Shown here in pieces: positions 45,723 to 58,463 of a DNA stretch of 64,000 nt. Each line of letters begins with the position of its first letter. Positions within the stretch are counted from its first letter, which is position 1. Below the pieces are notes generated by a model, which saw nothing but the letters and a program-made list of their open reading frames with translations, was not told the DNA's origin and did not search any database. A program made the translations under genes and the position numbers. Origin of the DNA: Ornithodoros turicata (lineage: Eukaryota; Arthropoda; Arachnida; Ixodida; Argasidae). The stretch is taken from NCBI RefSeq assembly GCF_037126465.1, contig NW_026999460.1:1-64000 (forward strand). The letters run 5' to 3'.

Positions 45723-47229
45723 GTGGATCTCCACGCAAGATATTGGTGGTTCCGCCAAGTGAAGGGAGACTACTGCTCGGCCAATGCATGCACGTGCGAC
45801 ATAGTTCTGATGGTACGAAACATCTACAGTGCTCAACGTGTCTTTTGCGCGGATTATGCGTGTCACCATAAAAAGATGGACAAGCAGCCTGACTTCGTTC
45901 ATATTACAAGCGTGTACACCAGTGCACCGAAGGATGCCTTGCGTGCGGAACAAAATGATGCAGTGGACAACGTGGACGAATTCTGCAAGAACTGTGCAAC
46001 GTGTTTTTGGTGAGCTATAGATGAGCTAGATCAACAGGCTCTTACTGCATCTGCGTCTGATATCGATTATCTGCTGGGACAAGAGAAATTATTGACCAAA
46101 TTAATTAGAGTATTTCCTCTGTGCATATTGATGTTACCCCGCTTTGAAATACAGCTTTACTAAAACGTAAACAAGTGGGGGCGTATGTCTCACGGACAAA
46201 GAAAGAAGTTGGCGATGCGTTAAGCAAGTCGATAGTCTAAAGGATAAGTGATGCATACGGCGCAGGACAAGCGCTCACATGAAGTTCAGAGTGTCTGAGG
46301 TGTTCCATTTTGGTTATGACCATTAGACGTGCGTACCAGAAATGCACTTGACATCAGAAAAGGTGTCAGATTTCGAAACTCCCTCCTGATGACATTACGA
46401 AGAAAGAAATTGGAACACTCACCCTGGAATCTAGCAAGTATGTGATCGAAAAATCAATACATACATGAGATGAAAAAGAGTCTGGGCGATCCCCGAGAAG
46501 TACTGTAGAGGGTACAGTTGTCTAAAATCAGCACTCCATGGTTTATCGTATCTCAAATATCTAGGTGCTGCAAGACTATTTCTTTTCAGTAATAAGCAAC
46601 TGCTGCACATACAGTACAGTATTGGCACAACAGTTTCGAGCGTAAAGAAGGTAATATGGAGAGTATTGACAAGCGATTTTAGCTAACCGTGTCCCCTGTG
46701 CTAACAGTACATGCTGGACACACCGTCTGTGAAAATGATTTAGCTAATGTACTACCTAGCGCTACAGTATTACCTATTAGATGAAATGGATAGTTTCATC
46801 CAAAGCCCTAACAAAAAAGACGTAATGCATGTGATGAATAGCGGATGAAGAGAGCCTGTAACCAAACGCTTCATGAGACGTTCAATCAGTGGGTACTTAG
46901 TCTTTTTAAGGACGCTTATCCCGACATCAGAATTTGGATGACAAAGTTCTACACCCTTTGACATAAATGAGTCCGGACTGTTCCACGTCAAAGGGTATGC
47001 GCGTGTTCGTTGTCTACACAACGTCCAGAGGAACTTCAACTTTGCTGAAAATTGGACCGTCAGTTTTTTTCTTAAACCAAGTACATACTGGAAGACAGAT
47101 CAGATTTATTTATTCGTATGTGTCGTAGTGACACTGGTTTGCACCAAGAGCTTCGCAACAGTGAGCGACTACCTGTTCCACGAGAGTGCGAATGCGTTCC
47201 TCGCTTTGAAAAATATAGTAGAGGCTCTC
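45723..47229. other. Probably decayed transposon sequence, unassigned
   Basis: Frames at 45629-46020 carry cysteine-rich text, and 46.2-47.1 kb reads as broken protein-like pieces on the plus strand. I could not name a family. It may be the 5' part of the element whose protein fragment is at 47230. Confidence 0.3.
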
Positions 47230-47260
47230 CATGGGGGATATCCTGTCCCCATTTTCACAT

Positions 47261-47692
47261 GTCATCTCCGTTTCTAATGGTGCCACTCCAGATTTCAAGA
47301 ATTGGTTTCAGCTCTACGAGATGAGTAAAAATGGTTTGTTGTTGAGATGGCGATTCATTACCAGCAGACACGGCAAAAGCACCCGTGATCGTGTTGGCGC
47401 GTCCCTGAAGCACACGGCAAGTTTGCATGAAATGAAGTGCCGAGTTAATGACGCCATTCAAACTACTGCCGCTTTTTTGCGTGCTGTAACTGAAAAGGCA
47501 TACTCCACTCGTTTGCTGAATCTTCCGTCAAGTGAAGTTAGAGAATTTCGGGAAGCGAAACAAGACGGGTGGGGGTCCGTGCCAGCTATTCCAGGGATTC
47601 GTTCCTCACGTGTGTGGTGTAAGGCACCAAACGAACCCATATTAAAAGTTATGGCAGCAAGCACATCTAATGAGATGGGTTCATCAGCGTAA
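47261..47692 (+). pseudogene. Fragment of a transposon-associated protein (SRHGKS..K family)
   Basis: The frame contains SNGATPDFKNWF and then WRFITSRHGKSTRDRVGASL. This matches a conserved pair of motifs (SDGA..QFKN and S.HGK..D..GG..K) in many uncharacterised, transposon-related proteins of arthropods and cnidarians, as I remember them. The expected D of SDGA is N here. It runs without stops to 47692. Upstream parts are not in frame, so it is probably a remnant. Confidence 0.5.
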
Positions 47693-49225
47693 CGAGTACG
47701 TTGTGAACCGTCGAGATTTTTCCTCTATTCAACTGATTGATTCGTTGATTCGTTAATAGCTTCTACAGGATATGCATATATTGTGTTCATGGTTTGGTCT
47801 CTCTCTCTCTCTCTCCCATCTCATCGTCATCATGTTGTAGTTGTTTGTTGTTGCTGTTGTGTTGTTGTTGTTGATCATCTTTGCATATCCCTTATGTACT
47901 CTTCGAATTAAACTGTGTGGGAGTGCTTACATGTTTTAAGTCGTTAATTTATAACATCCCTGTCTGAAAAAGAAATTGTTGTCTGGTGAATAAATTACAA
48001 CCAAATTAATGTTAATATCATGTGATATTACGCTGTATGACAGTCAACTTATGTGTACATAACACCAAACTACTGCATCTGGCGAGAGAGAAATATCCAT
48101 GGTCATTTTGTCAAATGCGAAGATCAGTGAATGAAACGACAGGTAGGCGGCTAGGTAGATAGGTAGGTGGGTAGGGAGGTATTTAGGTAGGTAGGTAGGT
48201 AGGTTAAAAGAAAGAGTGTTACTTTGCACTTAATTTTTATTTTACGTTTCTTCTCGTCAAAGTGTAGCTAGCCATGGACTTACGAGGATGCTCCTTAATG
48301 TTGCTGACATTGTATCCAGGCCCGGACCTGAGCTTGTATACGACATGACGATCAACCTCTCTGCAAAAGAACGAAGGTAAAATAGATTACTGGCCTTGCG
48401 GTTTGAGAAAGTCACCTAATGCGCCGTAATTTCTGCCGCCCATACGCTACGCATGTCTACAGGGTTCAGACAAAGGGGACAGTGCCTGCCAGAGATGTCC
48501 GAAAGCAAACAAGCCTGGGAAGAAGTGTGGTCAGCTCTAGTATATCTGTATATGTGGTATTGCGGTCTGATGGACCATTAATGGACGTAGAAAGGAATGG
48601 CAGACAGGACATTCCCTGCACGCTGCAGTGAAGTTCTGCACCCTACGCTGTGGTAGTCATCTGTCCGCTGTTTCAGCATGGTCCACTGTTTCTCAAACTG
48701 TAAGTGATGACACCTAAACGGGCCATGAACCTTTTTCTGGTGTCATTGAGGGTGCAAGCAGACAATGCGATATGGGTTGAGCCACAAAGACCACTGTATT
48801 GATTTGCTTGTATCAAAAAAGCAAACACATCATTCTCATTAAAATACATGATTAAATGAACCTTCGTTAAACGACATTAATATGATTTTTTGGTAGCTCC
48901 CTTTGTGTTTTTGTCTTTTAAATACATTACAATGTAAATGTATCTGTGTCATTGAGAAAAAAGTTTTCGGAAGGCTTATGAAGGAGGGGGAGGGGGGGGG
49001 GGTCATGGTAGGTTTGGTACTACTCAAAGAGGTCACGTACTGGAAAAGTTTGAGAAACACCGGCATCGTGCATGTGTGTGTGTGTGTGTGTGTGTGTTTG
49101 CAATATGCAACTTGCACGCGAATATTATTTGTACTGTATGTAGCGGTGGGTGGTCGCAACGGCCCGCATTTATGCCCGCCGAAAAACAGAAAAAAAAGTT
49201 AGAAGTATGGTCCCAGCAATAGTGG
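47693..49225. other. Unassigned stretch with microsatellites
   Basis: This holds (CT)n at 47797-47815, GTT-rich text at 47840-47872, (GGTA)n at 48140-48204, a G-run at 48990-49002 and (GT)n at 49073-49098. No gene seen. Confidence 0.6.
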
Positions 49226-49449
49226 TAACTTGTTAGATATGTGCGTCCTTGATATGATTGTGGGGATGACGGGTAACCAAATGACAGAGACAACCGTTGA
49301 CCGTGACAGCCAATGCAGACTGACGAAGGACATGCGCCACACAGTTTATTCTCCGCGCGCTAGGCGCTAGTGACGTTGAGGATGATGGTGCCTCTGCACG
49401 GCTCCCCCACCCCCCTAGCCAACTGCCGGCAGCAGAGTGATGTACAGCG

Positions 49450-49774
49450 AGGGCAGGGGTCCAGGGAACGCGTTTCAGGGGCGCCTTGGGGAATTTAACA
49501 GGACGACAGTACCGGTCTGCGCGGTGGAGATCCGGGAATGGGCCGGTGTAGGGGCTGGAGTGGTTTTCGCACGGCGTCGCAGCGGATGAAGACGTGCATA
49601 CAGGTGTTGGTAGCTTCTGCCGGAGCGTGGTGAGAACATGTGACGGTGCGAAGCCGAGAGGCATAGTCCGACGCGCTATTCGGAAAGCCGACGGAAGGGG
49701 GCACAGTAGCTCTTCGAGAAAGAGCAGTGTTGTGCCATAGACGTGCTCGGCCACGGAGCATCCCAGATCGGGCT
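49450..49774 (-). pseudogene. Gypsy pol C-terminal fragment (integrase tail)
   Basis: Starting at the TTAA junction the minus strand reads PDLGCSVAEHVYGTTLLFLE and later PYTGPFPDLHRADRY. These are the characteristic distal integrase and GPY/F-like motifs of tick gypsy elements. It is the part of the gypsy left on the far side of the TTAA-flanked insertion. Confidence 0.8.
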
Positions 49775-49778
49775 TTAA

Positions 49779-52700
49779 AGGGACAGTCGCATCGACCACA
49801 GATCTATTCCGAAACCACAGTGAAATGAGATTCCCCGTCCTTCCCTGACCATGACTCCGAAAGTCCCATTCCGATCGGCGGAATACTTTTTGCATAATTC
49901 GTGTGTAGGCGGCGCTACAGCAGACGACGGATGCAGTCGTCAAGCGGAACTCCCTGCTGAGAATCTTTAGCAACGTCACAAGGAATCTGACCAATAAGAA
50001 CGCGGCGAGCCAGAGGAGTCCCCGCGGCTTGCATGAGCAAGGTCAGGGAGACGAAGGCGAAGGCACATACGGAGACGGCGGACTCGGAACGCGGAAGTGG
50101 GGAATCGTGCTGTTCAAATTCCTTTAGTAATAGCTCCCGTGATGAATATACATGTTTGATGACGGCCCATATTCGACGGATCCGCTTCTTCTGCAAGTCG
50201 CTGGTGATGTACGTGGCGCAGCTGCGTTAGCGCAACAGAACGAGCCTCAGGACCACTGCTTTAGGTACGTTCATGATCGGAGTGCTCAATACTTAATCCC
50301 GTGACATTCATACTACGACGCAGGAAACAATTCAAGCGTTTGTGCGGGGTCTCTGCTCCCCAGGAACGGGGTGAGTACCTATATGCTGCAGTGCTGGTGA
50401 AGTGGCAGAGTTGTGCAATGACGGCAAAGTACAGTGTAAGCATGCATTACACTTTGTTCCCAGCTCTCTGTCTTCGGCCAGAACTTCTGGTGGTGTATCC
50501 ACCGCAGTATTGCAGCGACGATCACAGTCTTCGCCTACTGTGCGCATGATAGACACGATAGGCACGTGAGCAATCTTATTTTCGTAGTTGTCGTCGTTGT
50601 TTGCACACGCGACGAATGCCCCATGAAAGATACGAAGGCTCTAACCAACTGTGCAACTCAAGGGCCGGGTTAGAATTAGCATGACTGTCAGGAAATTACT
50701 GTACTACGTGTTTAGAAAGTGTCCTTTCTTTTTACAGCTACGACAAGTTCACTGCTAGTTGTGTGTTTACAAGCTGAGTTCGGAGATTCCTTGGACCGCG
50801 AAACAGACGATAGGTACCTGGGTGTATCGTCCGCATGATTCGCAAACGTTTTTCCATTTCGGTCCTATCAGGACTATCATCTTTAGTGTGCCTCATTTCC
50901 TATTCACACCTACACCATAATAGACTTGAGTAGTTTCCAATTGAGCCGTGTGAAACAGACTCTGTGTTACCACAGTAATCCCGAGAAGTGCAAAGGAATA
51001 GGCAGGAGCAATAAACTACTTGACCATAAGTGACAGTTATACTTTTAATGGTAGTGTAATGCTTCTTATCGTTGGCAGTATTATAGCACGTAAGGGATAT
51101 AACACGTCCAATAATTTCAGGTAACGTTTCATAACTCACTAATGGTACAGTTACACCTCATTATCATAGTAAGTGATACATCTGTCTGGGAACGTCCACA
51201 ATTTGTCATTCCCACGGAAGATTGTTCTGCCTTGATACAGCAAAACAAATTTTGATACCTGCCATTGATCCAATTTTTTTAGTACCACTGTTTTGAAAAC
51301 AGCTTTCAAGACTGTAACTTCAAAGATCCTTGGCAGAGTATTACCTCTTGTCTATGTATTATAATAATTATTATAATGACAGGCAGTACGTTACGCAAAT
51401 GTGAATAAATCTTTGTGTTGACTGAGTGTTGTCCATTCAAGAGCCATTGCACAAGTTCACATCCAACTCTTCACGCACAGATATTTATTATTTGCTATGC
51501 ACAGACAGTTATCAGCGTGCACCACACTGGCAATGTCCCTTGGGATCTGAAGCGGGGACTCACAAAAAAAAAATATCGTAAGTACTTCAATTGCAATGAA
51601 AACGGGACGGTTGGACAGTAAATTGGACGGTTTCATTATAACAGTGGTACAGAGGAAAAAAACTCGGGGTATTTGGGAGGACCTGGATCGATCTCTAGGC
51701 ACAACAAAGTGTAACATTTTGGAAGGGTTAGTACATCCTGAAATGACCCTCATGCCTCAGACCCCACTACTCGAATAATGCACCTCCATTTTACAGTAAA
51801 AGGCCTCTTACTATCTACGGCATATCCTATCAAAGCTCACAGGACAGTAAATTTGGCCAATGCTTATGTGACAGTGCCTCGTAGAACATGCAGCTTTTCT
51901 GTTGAATTGACACTACATCTCTGGTAGCCCCTTTAATTTCTGGAGGTAGGTGCACCACTTTACCTTTAACCAGCAGTAATGTATAGCATTGCAAAAAAGG
52001 AAACAAGGGCTTAATCTCAACGCTGCATCAGCATCATTCATCATCTCACAATAACATTGTTGTTGTCAGCCTCTGCACAAAGATTTGGGTGGACCTGAAA
52101 ATAACCTTTTTTTTTTCCTTCTTTCAAGTTATTTTGTGTTGGCTTGTAGCTGTGAGATGTCAGTAGAAGCCATGAAGTCATTCTCTTCACTTCTTGAACT
52201 TGGATGAAGAAAGCACTGTTCTGGAAGATCCTAATTTGTCAGAGGCGTCGTAAAGGCATTAGTATAAAAACCAGGTCCCCCAGCAAAATTGCCGTGCACA
52301 CACGTACATAGTTTGATGCCGTTTCATGGATGGATGGGACTTGGATCAGCAGCACCTGGCCCTTCTATAACACAGAACGTCAAAAGTGCACCTCAAGTTG
52401 GCTACGACAACCGCAAAAACCGCCGCCCTACAGCACACAAACAGTTCACAAACAGCGAGATAAAAGGAAACTGGGAAGTGGTTTATGGCATTTTTGTTAC
52501 GGACAGATGTACTGCTTGCATATAGTGCCTGTTTCTAACACCAGCACACAAACTGCATCAGTTCTTCCTTTTAGTGATCGGGGTTCATAGTTTGCGAATT
52601 GTTCTGTGCCCAAAAAGTTGTAAACACATTATATGTATTTAAGTAATATACGTGCCACTTGCGCTTGACCCTGTCGAGCTGCCTGCAGCTGTAATACACA

Positions 52701-53545
52701 TGAAAGCCAATCACGTTCATATAAATGACATCATGTTCTTTTACTTGTTTACCGTATTTTATTTATCTAGTTATTAAACATAGGTTAGGGGATACCTTAC
52801 GTTGTACCGATTTCGTCTTTTGCTGCTAAGTTACTCACGCGCAAGAGTGACAGATCTGATTGGGAAACAGATATTGTGACTTACTGTCGAAGTTGCTGGC
52901 TCACTTTGTTCGTGGAACACTGTCGGGACGGCGTCAAGTTTCAATTCGTTCCTTTTTTGTGTCAATCCAAGTTGCACTTGCATGATGTTCTCATCCAGGT
53001 TCACATTATCGGCGAAATGCGAGGAGCATACACGGACAGCATGAACACTCCTTGCTTCATCTGGATACCCGCTAGTGCGCTAGTGATGTAACTGCTTCCA
53101 ACTTTCGCTTCGTCTGGGGTCTGGCTGTAGCTGTATTCTAGGTGTGCGAAATCAAACATGGAGGTTTTCGAAGGAAGGTTTCCTGCGTCGGTTTCCAAAC
53201 GACATCTCACGCGAAGGATGCAGGCGTAGAGATAGTATACGCGTCACTAGAAAGTGTCACATGTGAATACGGGCGACGTGCCGGAAGAAACAAAGCAGCC
53301 CCAGACTTGGCGGCAGACGACAGCGTCCTTCACAGCGGATTAGCCAGATTCCACCTTGCGTCACGCGACGTTGTTGGCGGTGGCGCTTTCGAGGATCAAA
53401 ACGAAACCGGATCTTTTAAATTCGATTCCTCATCACCCGGTCAGTTTTGGAAGGAGAAAATTTGGCATTGGCAAATAGCTCGCGGTAGTGTACCGAACAC
53501 ATTGGTATGGGACTCGTAACCACGGTTCCGGATGCGACAGTCCCT
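49779..53545. mobile_element. TTAA-flanked DNA transposon, 3767 bp, in the gypsy integrase
   Basis: TTAA lies on both sides (49775-49778, 53546-53549). The ends are 15-bp inverted repeats AGGGACAGTCGCATC and AGGGACTGTCGCATC, and the gypsy reading frame resumes exactly across the site with a single TTAA. TTAA targets are used by piggyBac and Kolobok elements; AGG ends fit Kolobok better, which is inference. I found no recognisable transposase. Frames at 49915-50196 (minus), 52289-52590 and 53142-53519 (plus) are unassigned. Confidence 0.85.
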
Positions 53546-53549
53546 TTAA

Positions 53550-53980
53550 GGCGGCGCGTAAGCACGGAAGGGCAACCAGGATAGCCTCGGGCCCTAGGAT
53601 CTGGGGAGAGGCGCAGAGCGTAAGTTTGAGTTGTCGGTGTAACCGTTCGACCAGGCCGTTGGACGCAGGATGGCATGCCGTGGTCCGGATTCGTTTGGTG
53701 CGGAGGGAGTTAGTGGGCGCGGCAAATAATGCTAACTCGAACCGGCGACCGCGGTCGGTTGTGACGATGGACGAGGTGCCAAAACGAGAGACCCGCCTAG
53801 TGACGACGGCTGCAGCTACAGTGGAGGCGGTCGCGTCAGGAACAGGAACGCATTCGGGTCAGCGGGTACAGCGGTCAATCATGGTGAGTACGTGAGTGGA
53901 GCCTTGACTGGATGGAAAAGGTCCAACTACGTCGATGTGGATGTGGTCGAAATGCCCGTCTGGTGGCAGAAAGGTTCAAG
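53550..53980 (-). pseudogene. Gypsy integrase core
   Basis: The minus strand reads HIDVVGPFPSSQGSTHVLTM, then TTDRGRRFELALF, then HPASNGLVERLHRQLKLTL. These hold the D, D and E of the retroviral-type integrase DDE core. There is an in-frame stop just after the first motif. Confidence 0.8.
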
Positions 53981-54399
53981 GTGGAAGGCAGGTGCGGCGC
54001 TGAACCTTGCCGCGCTGGCACTGTACACATGCGCGAGCCTAGAGTCCGATGTCAGAGTTCGTGCCAGGCCAGACATATCGCGTACGAATAAGCCGTTGGG
54101 TCCCGCGGATGCCAGGGTGACAAAGGTGATGGAAGTGACTGAAGATGGCACGGCGAAGCTCGGGGAAACAAAAGGTCTAGCTGAAGAGTGCGACGTGTCG
54201 CAGGTGACTGGGGTCGATGCGCCAGGAAGTACAACGTCCTCAGGCCGGAGGCTGGTGGAGGTGGGACTTGCGCTGAAACGGGCGAGTTCCTCGTCAGCAA
54301 CCTCAGCTGTCGCAAGGATGTCGATAGAGAGGACGGTTTAGCAGCGCCGCTCCTACGGCACGGTGACAGCAGAGACGCGGCTGAGGGCGTCAGCGGCAG

Positions 54400-54830
54400 C
54401 GTTATTTGCACCACTGACATGCTGGATATCCGAAGAAAATTCAGATATGAAGGAGAGCTGTCCAATTTCTCGTGGTGCATATGCAGTGCCGGAGGAGGAC
54501 GAGATGGCCTACGTGAGTGCCAAGCAGATGAGGCACGCTGCTGAAGGACAGCACCGACCGCGACGTTCAAGGCATCCACCATGATGCTTGTAGGGGCATC
54601 TTGACGGGGGTGGAACAGGAGTGTAGCGGAAGCGAGGTCGTCATGGATCTTACTAAAGGCGCAAGAGCTTCCGAAGGTCATGATAGGCTGGAGGAACCGC
54701 GGCCGTGACCGGCTAGCAAAGCCTCAAGAGGACGAAGTGTGTGCGCATAAGGGGGTATGAAGCCACGATAGACGTTCACCAAACCAAGGAATTCCGGAGC
54801 TTGGTCGGTGATGATTGATGTGGAACGCAA
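54400..54830 (-). pseudogene. Gypsy reverse transcriptase end and RNase H start
   Basis: The minus strand reads EFLGLVNVYRGFIPPYAHTL, then FSKIHDDLASATLLFHPRQD and VGAVLQQRA. This is the thumb/connection and RNase H start of a gypsy pol. It opens directly at the edge of the TATA-flanked MITE, and the upstream reverse-transcriptase catalytic part is absent. Confidence 0.8.
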
Positions 54831-54835
54831 CTATA

Positions 54836-55559
54836 CAGGGTGTCTTTTTTTATGCAATACAGATTTTCCATTAAAAAACTATAAGGGCTATAGACATGCT
54901 GTTTTCACTTCTATCATCTGTGGGCCGGCGGACGTATTACCTAAAAATCGTTAATTAACTTTTTTAATTATAAGAGATACGAAGTTGTCTCAATGAGAAC
55001 ATACGTTCCTTTGGGTGACACCTCATATCGTGAATGCACATCTTCGAAGACCCGTCTTTCCTTCAGCCCCACTGTGAGAGCGAGAAAGAGCACATTGTCG
55101 CCTCTTGCGTCCTGGAAAAAGATTAACAGAAAATGGAGCCCAAGATAAGGGCATTTCCGATAGCGTCGCCCGATACATGTGTTTTTGTTTTCTTTCAACA
55201 AGTTAAAGCTCATCTTCGAGGAATGGGGCGGCACCGTAGCGGCATCTTCGACGCATGAGGTCCCTTCACCATCTCTCGAATTTTTGTGGACGATCTACCG
55301 AACGGATTGTTGTTCTGGAAACGGCTACGATATCAGGTCACCGAAAGGAACTGATGTTCTCATTGGGACAACTTCGTAGCTTTTATAATTAAATTAAAAA
55401 GCTAATTAGCGAAATTTTTGTAATTAGTAATTTGACGGTTGAGTAACAGATGGCCAAGAACGTCCGCCGGCCCAAAGATGACAGAAGTGAAAACAGCATG
55501 TCTATAACCCTGACAGTTTTTTTTAATGAAAAATCTGCATCACCTAAAAAGACACCCTG
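54836..55559. mobile_element. Foldback MITE, 724 bp, flanked by TATA
   Basis: The ends CAGGGTGTCTTTTT are inverted and pairing continues for over 100 bp (for example GACATGCTGTTTTCACTTCT on both arms). Weaker pairing goes on almost to the centre. TATA occurs on each side (54832-54835, 55560-55563). It is non-coding and inserted at, or after, the gypsy internal deletion. Confidence 0.85.
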
Positions 55560-55684
55560 TATAGTAGAGCGGACTATCGTATTGGCGCGGACCACCTGTC
55601 GCCATAAGTGGCTGGCAGGAGGGTTTCCCGTCCACGAGCATGACTGGACGCAGTGATATCGTCAGCTCCGAAGTGACGGTGGTA

Positions 55685-56625
55685 CGAGAGGCGTTCAAGT
55701 CAAAGCGGGACTATCTGTCTCCTGAGTGTACAAATGGCTCGCGCTACTTCTTTTTCATAATTTTCACACGCGACAGGCCTCCGCGTTCACCACGTAGTGG
55801 TCCCAAGTTTGTGCAAAACAGAAGACACGTGCTAGACAAGATGGCCGACAACGAGGTGAGCGCGCACATCGAACAGCGAATTGTCATGATGTTTCTCGTG
55901 AATGAAGGCGTAAAGTCATCTGAAGTCCACAGAAAACTTCAGGCTCAGTATGGCCACGATACACTTAGCCGCAGCAAAGCGTTTGAGTGGTGCAAACGGT
56001 TCCGAGGCGGCCGTACATCAGTGCAGGACGATCCAGGCCGGGGCGGCTCAGAGCCCAGTGTCAGAGATCCTGAGAACGTCCAACTTCTGGAGCGCCTGAT
56101 CCTCAAAGACCGACCGATAACATGTCTCGAACTGTCTCGAAAGACGGACCTTTCTGTGGGAACGTTGAACACTATCATTCATGAACACCTCCAGTTTCGG
56201 AAAGGCGGCCCTCATCACCAAAGGAGTCCTCCTCCTACAGGACAATGCACGCCCGCATACTGCGCATCTCACGACACGCACCTTACAGGAATTTGGCTGG
56301 CAGTTGCTGCCACATCCCACTTACAGTTCAGACCTCGCCTCCAGCGATTTCCCTCTCTTCGGGCCACTGAAGGTGTTCCTTGGAGGCCGCTACTTCAGCT
56401 GCGACGACGTGGTCAAGAATGCGGTCCGATCATGGCTGCTACGCGTCGGTAAGGATTTCTACGCTGCTGGCATCCCAGCCCTCGTGAAACGCTGGGACAA
56501 GTGCATTAGTGCAGCTCGAGATTACGTTGAAAAATAAAACTAATTTCTCTTCTGTAAGTTCGCCTGTAGGTTCGCCTGTAAGTTTTGCGAAAATTAAACT
56601 CCCGGTTTGACTTGAACGCCCCTCG
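55685..56625 (+). mobile_element. Mariner element with TA duplication
   Basis: The 5' end CGAGAGGCGTTCAAGTCAAA and 3' end (reverse complement CGAGGGGCGTTCAAGTCAAA) form terminal repeats of about 30 bp with TA on each side (55683-55684, 56626-56627). It is inserted in the gypsy gag region, in the opposite orientation to the gypsy. Confidence 0.9.
55841..56537 (+). pseudogene. Mariner transposase with central deletion
   Basis: The N-terminal helix-turn-helix region reads from MADNEVSAHI through EWCKRFRGGRTSVQDDPGRG to about residue 122. An internal deletion and frame change near 56200 then join it to LLLQDNARPHTAH (second catalytic Asp) and HPTYSSDLASSDFPLFGPLK (third Asp of a D34D triad), ending in a stop at 56537. 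The segment with the first catalytic Asp is gone, so the copy is inactive. Confidence 0.88.
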
Positions 56626-56639
56626 TACAAACAAATCCT

Positions 56640-57591
56640 ATCAGACTGCACATTGCGGGAAATTGGTTGCCGAGTGGTGTGACGGGAGCTTGAGCGTGGG
56701 CGGGAATAACGTGGGCTTCGGGACCGACTTGGGGTAGCGAGCGCCGCAACAACTTCTGTGAGCTGCGGAGACGCGCAACGTCAGAGCAGGTTGGGGTGGA
56801 GGGAGGGTTTTGACGAGGTACGCGGTCTGGATTAATATCTACAGTGGCATGAATGACGTCGAACGTCAAGAATGTAGGTGCCGCGACCTCCATAACGGCA
56901 TTAGCACGACCAGCTAGCTTGTCCGTGGAGAGATTTGAAGGAGTGGCCAAAATCATTTGTACATGTCGGGGAGGGCGTTGCAGAAAGAATTCCCGGTGGA
57001 AACTGTCGCTCGAAGACGCATAAATGTCGCCAAGAAGCTGCTTCATGCGGCGTAACAGATGGGTAGGGTGCCGGTCTCCGAGTTCCTGATGTTCCGAGTT
57101 CCGAGCGAAGCTGATGAAGCCGAGAGCGGTCGGAACGGGTCGTGCTTTTGAGTTGAGCTGACTGTGTCACAATGTAGACCGGAGGGAGGGTTAGTGATAA
57201 TGTCATAGACTCCTTCAGCAGCAGATGGAGACAGTGCCGATATGACGTGGTAAATTTTTTTCTGCTGGGAGCTAATGCTGGAAAGATGAAATTGAGCCTC
57301 GGATTGAATAAAACAGGTGGCAGGGTTCCTGTCCCAGATCGGAAGTAACTTGACCACAATGGTTGAGACGGCGGCAGCAGAAGGTCGGTCAGAGGGAGTC
57401 GGGCTGTCTCGCGTTCCGTGGTAGACTGTTACCCTTACTGTTCCTCCGTGGTTCGACGACACTTCAAAACCGACGCCCGGCGGGAAAGGAAAAATCGCGT
57501 AACGGTACAAGACCGCGGCAGAATCAAACATGTTCACAAACAATTTGCTTGTGTTAGTGAGGACTGACGACCAGTGAGAGGCAGAGTGCAC
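56640..57591 (-). pseudogene. Gypsy gag, frameshifted
   Basis: The minus strand reads AQFHLSSISSQQKKIYHVIS in one frame and IYASSSDSFHREFFLQRPPR in another. Both are familiar from tick gypsy Gag. At least one frameshift near 57046 separates them. Confidence 0.75.
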
Positions 57592-58463
57592 TTATTTTAG
57601 GTCATCATGGAGGTGTATATTTGAGGTTTAATGCGTTTAAAAACTTTCGTACACCTCCTATACGCCTTCGTCTGAAACGAATGGAAAAAGGACCATCAGT
57701 AGTAAAGGGCCGTTCAGAAACAACGGCATACCTAAACTACGGCACCCCGTGCCCTGAGCCCTGCGCGTATTTTTCCCAGCGCGGCGCGTTTGCGGAGGCT
57801 TGTCCGCGCCATTATACCCCGCGCGGCGCGTGTGCGGAGGGTTGTCCACGTGATTATCGGCGGGGGAGGGCTGCGTGCGCGCTTATCCTCTCACATTTTT
57901 CAGCCTGGGCAGACTTCTTTGGCCGACATCACATATTTTTCCGATACAGCAGGTGAGCGGTTTACATGCAGAGACATGCAAAGAAGGGTCATACACAAAA
58001 AAGGACAAGTGAAAATATATTTATTAATGTCATTCAAGTTGAGATATATTTATTAAAGCCAATAGTGCTAGGAATTGTGATGCCAATCAGGTGAAGGAGA
58101 AAAACCCAGCCGACAAAACCTTCAACATCTGTAACAGGGCGGTGCTCGGGTGGAGGGTTGCTGTGGTGGGCGGAGCGTGACCGGAGGGCTGCGTGTGCTC
58201 TTACCATTCACCCTGGGCTGACTTCTTTCACCATTTTCCTACTTGGGCCGACTTCCTTCCCGTGACAGGTGGGCGGAGCGTGACTGGAGGGCTGCTGTGG
58301 TGGGCGGAGCGTGACCGGAGGGCTGCGTGCGTGCTTACCATTCACCCTGGGCTGACTTCTTTCCCAATTTTCCTACTTGGGCGTCGCGTGGCCGGAGGGC
58401 CGCGTGTGCGTTTACCATTCAGCCTGGGCCGCCGACTTTCGTCATTTTTCAGCCTGAGTCGAC

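Larger units (their letters stand above)
49230..57600 (-). mobile_element. Gypsy LTR retrotransposon, decayed, with three nested insertions
   Basis: Minus-strand pieces in order are gag (57591-56640), the gag end with a zinc-knuckle-like part (55680-55565), the last part of reverse transcriptase and RNase H (54830-54400), integrase core (53950-53550) and the pol C-terminus (49770-49450). A purine tract and LTR-like sequence with AATAAA (49440-49230) follow. Protease and most of the reverse transcriptase are missing. Insertions are mariner (55685-56625), a TATA-flanked MITE (54836-55559) and a TTAA-flanked element (49779-53545). Frameshifts and stops show it is dead. The 5' LTR was not found before AT-rich element copy 2 begins. 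Confidence 0.85.
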
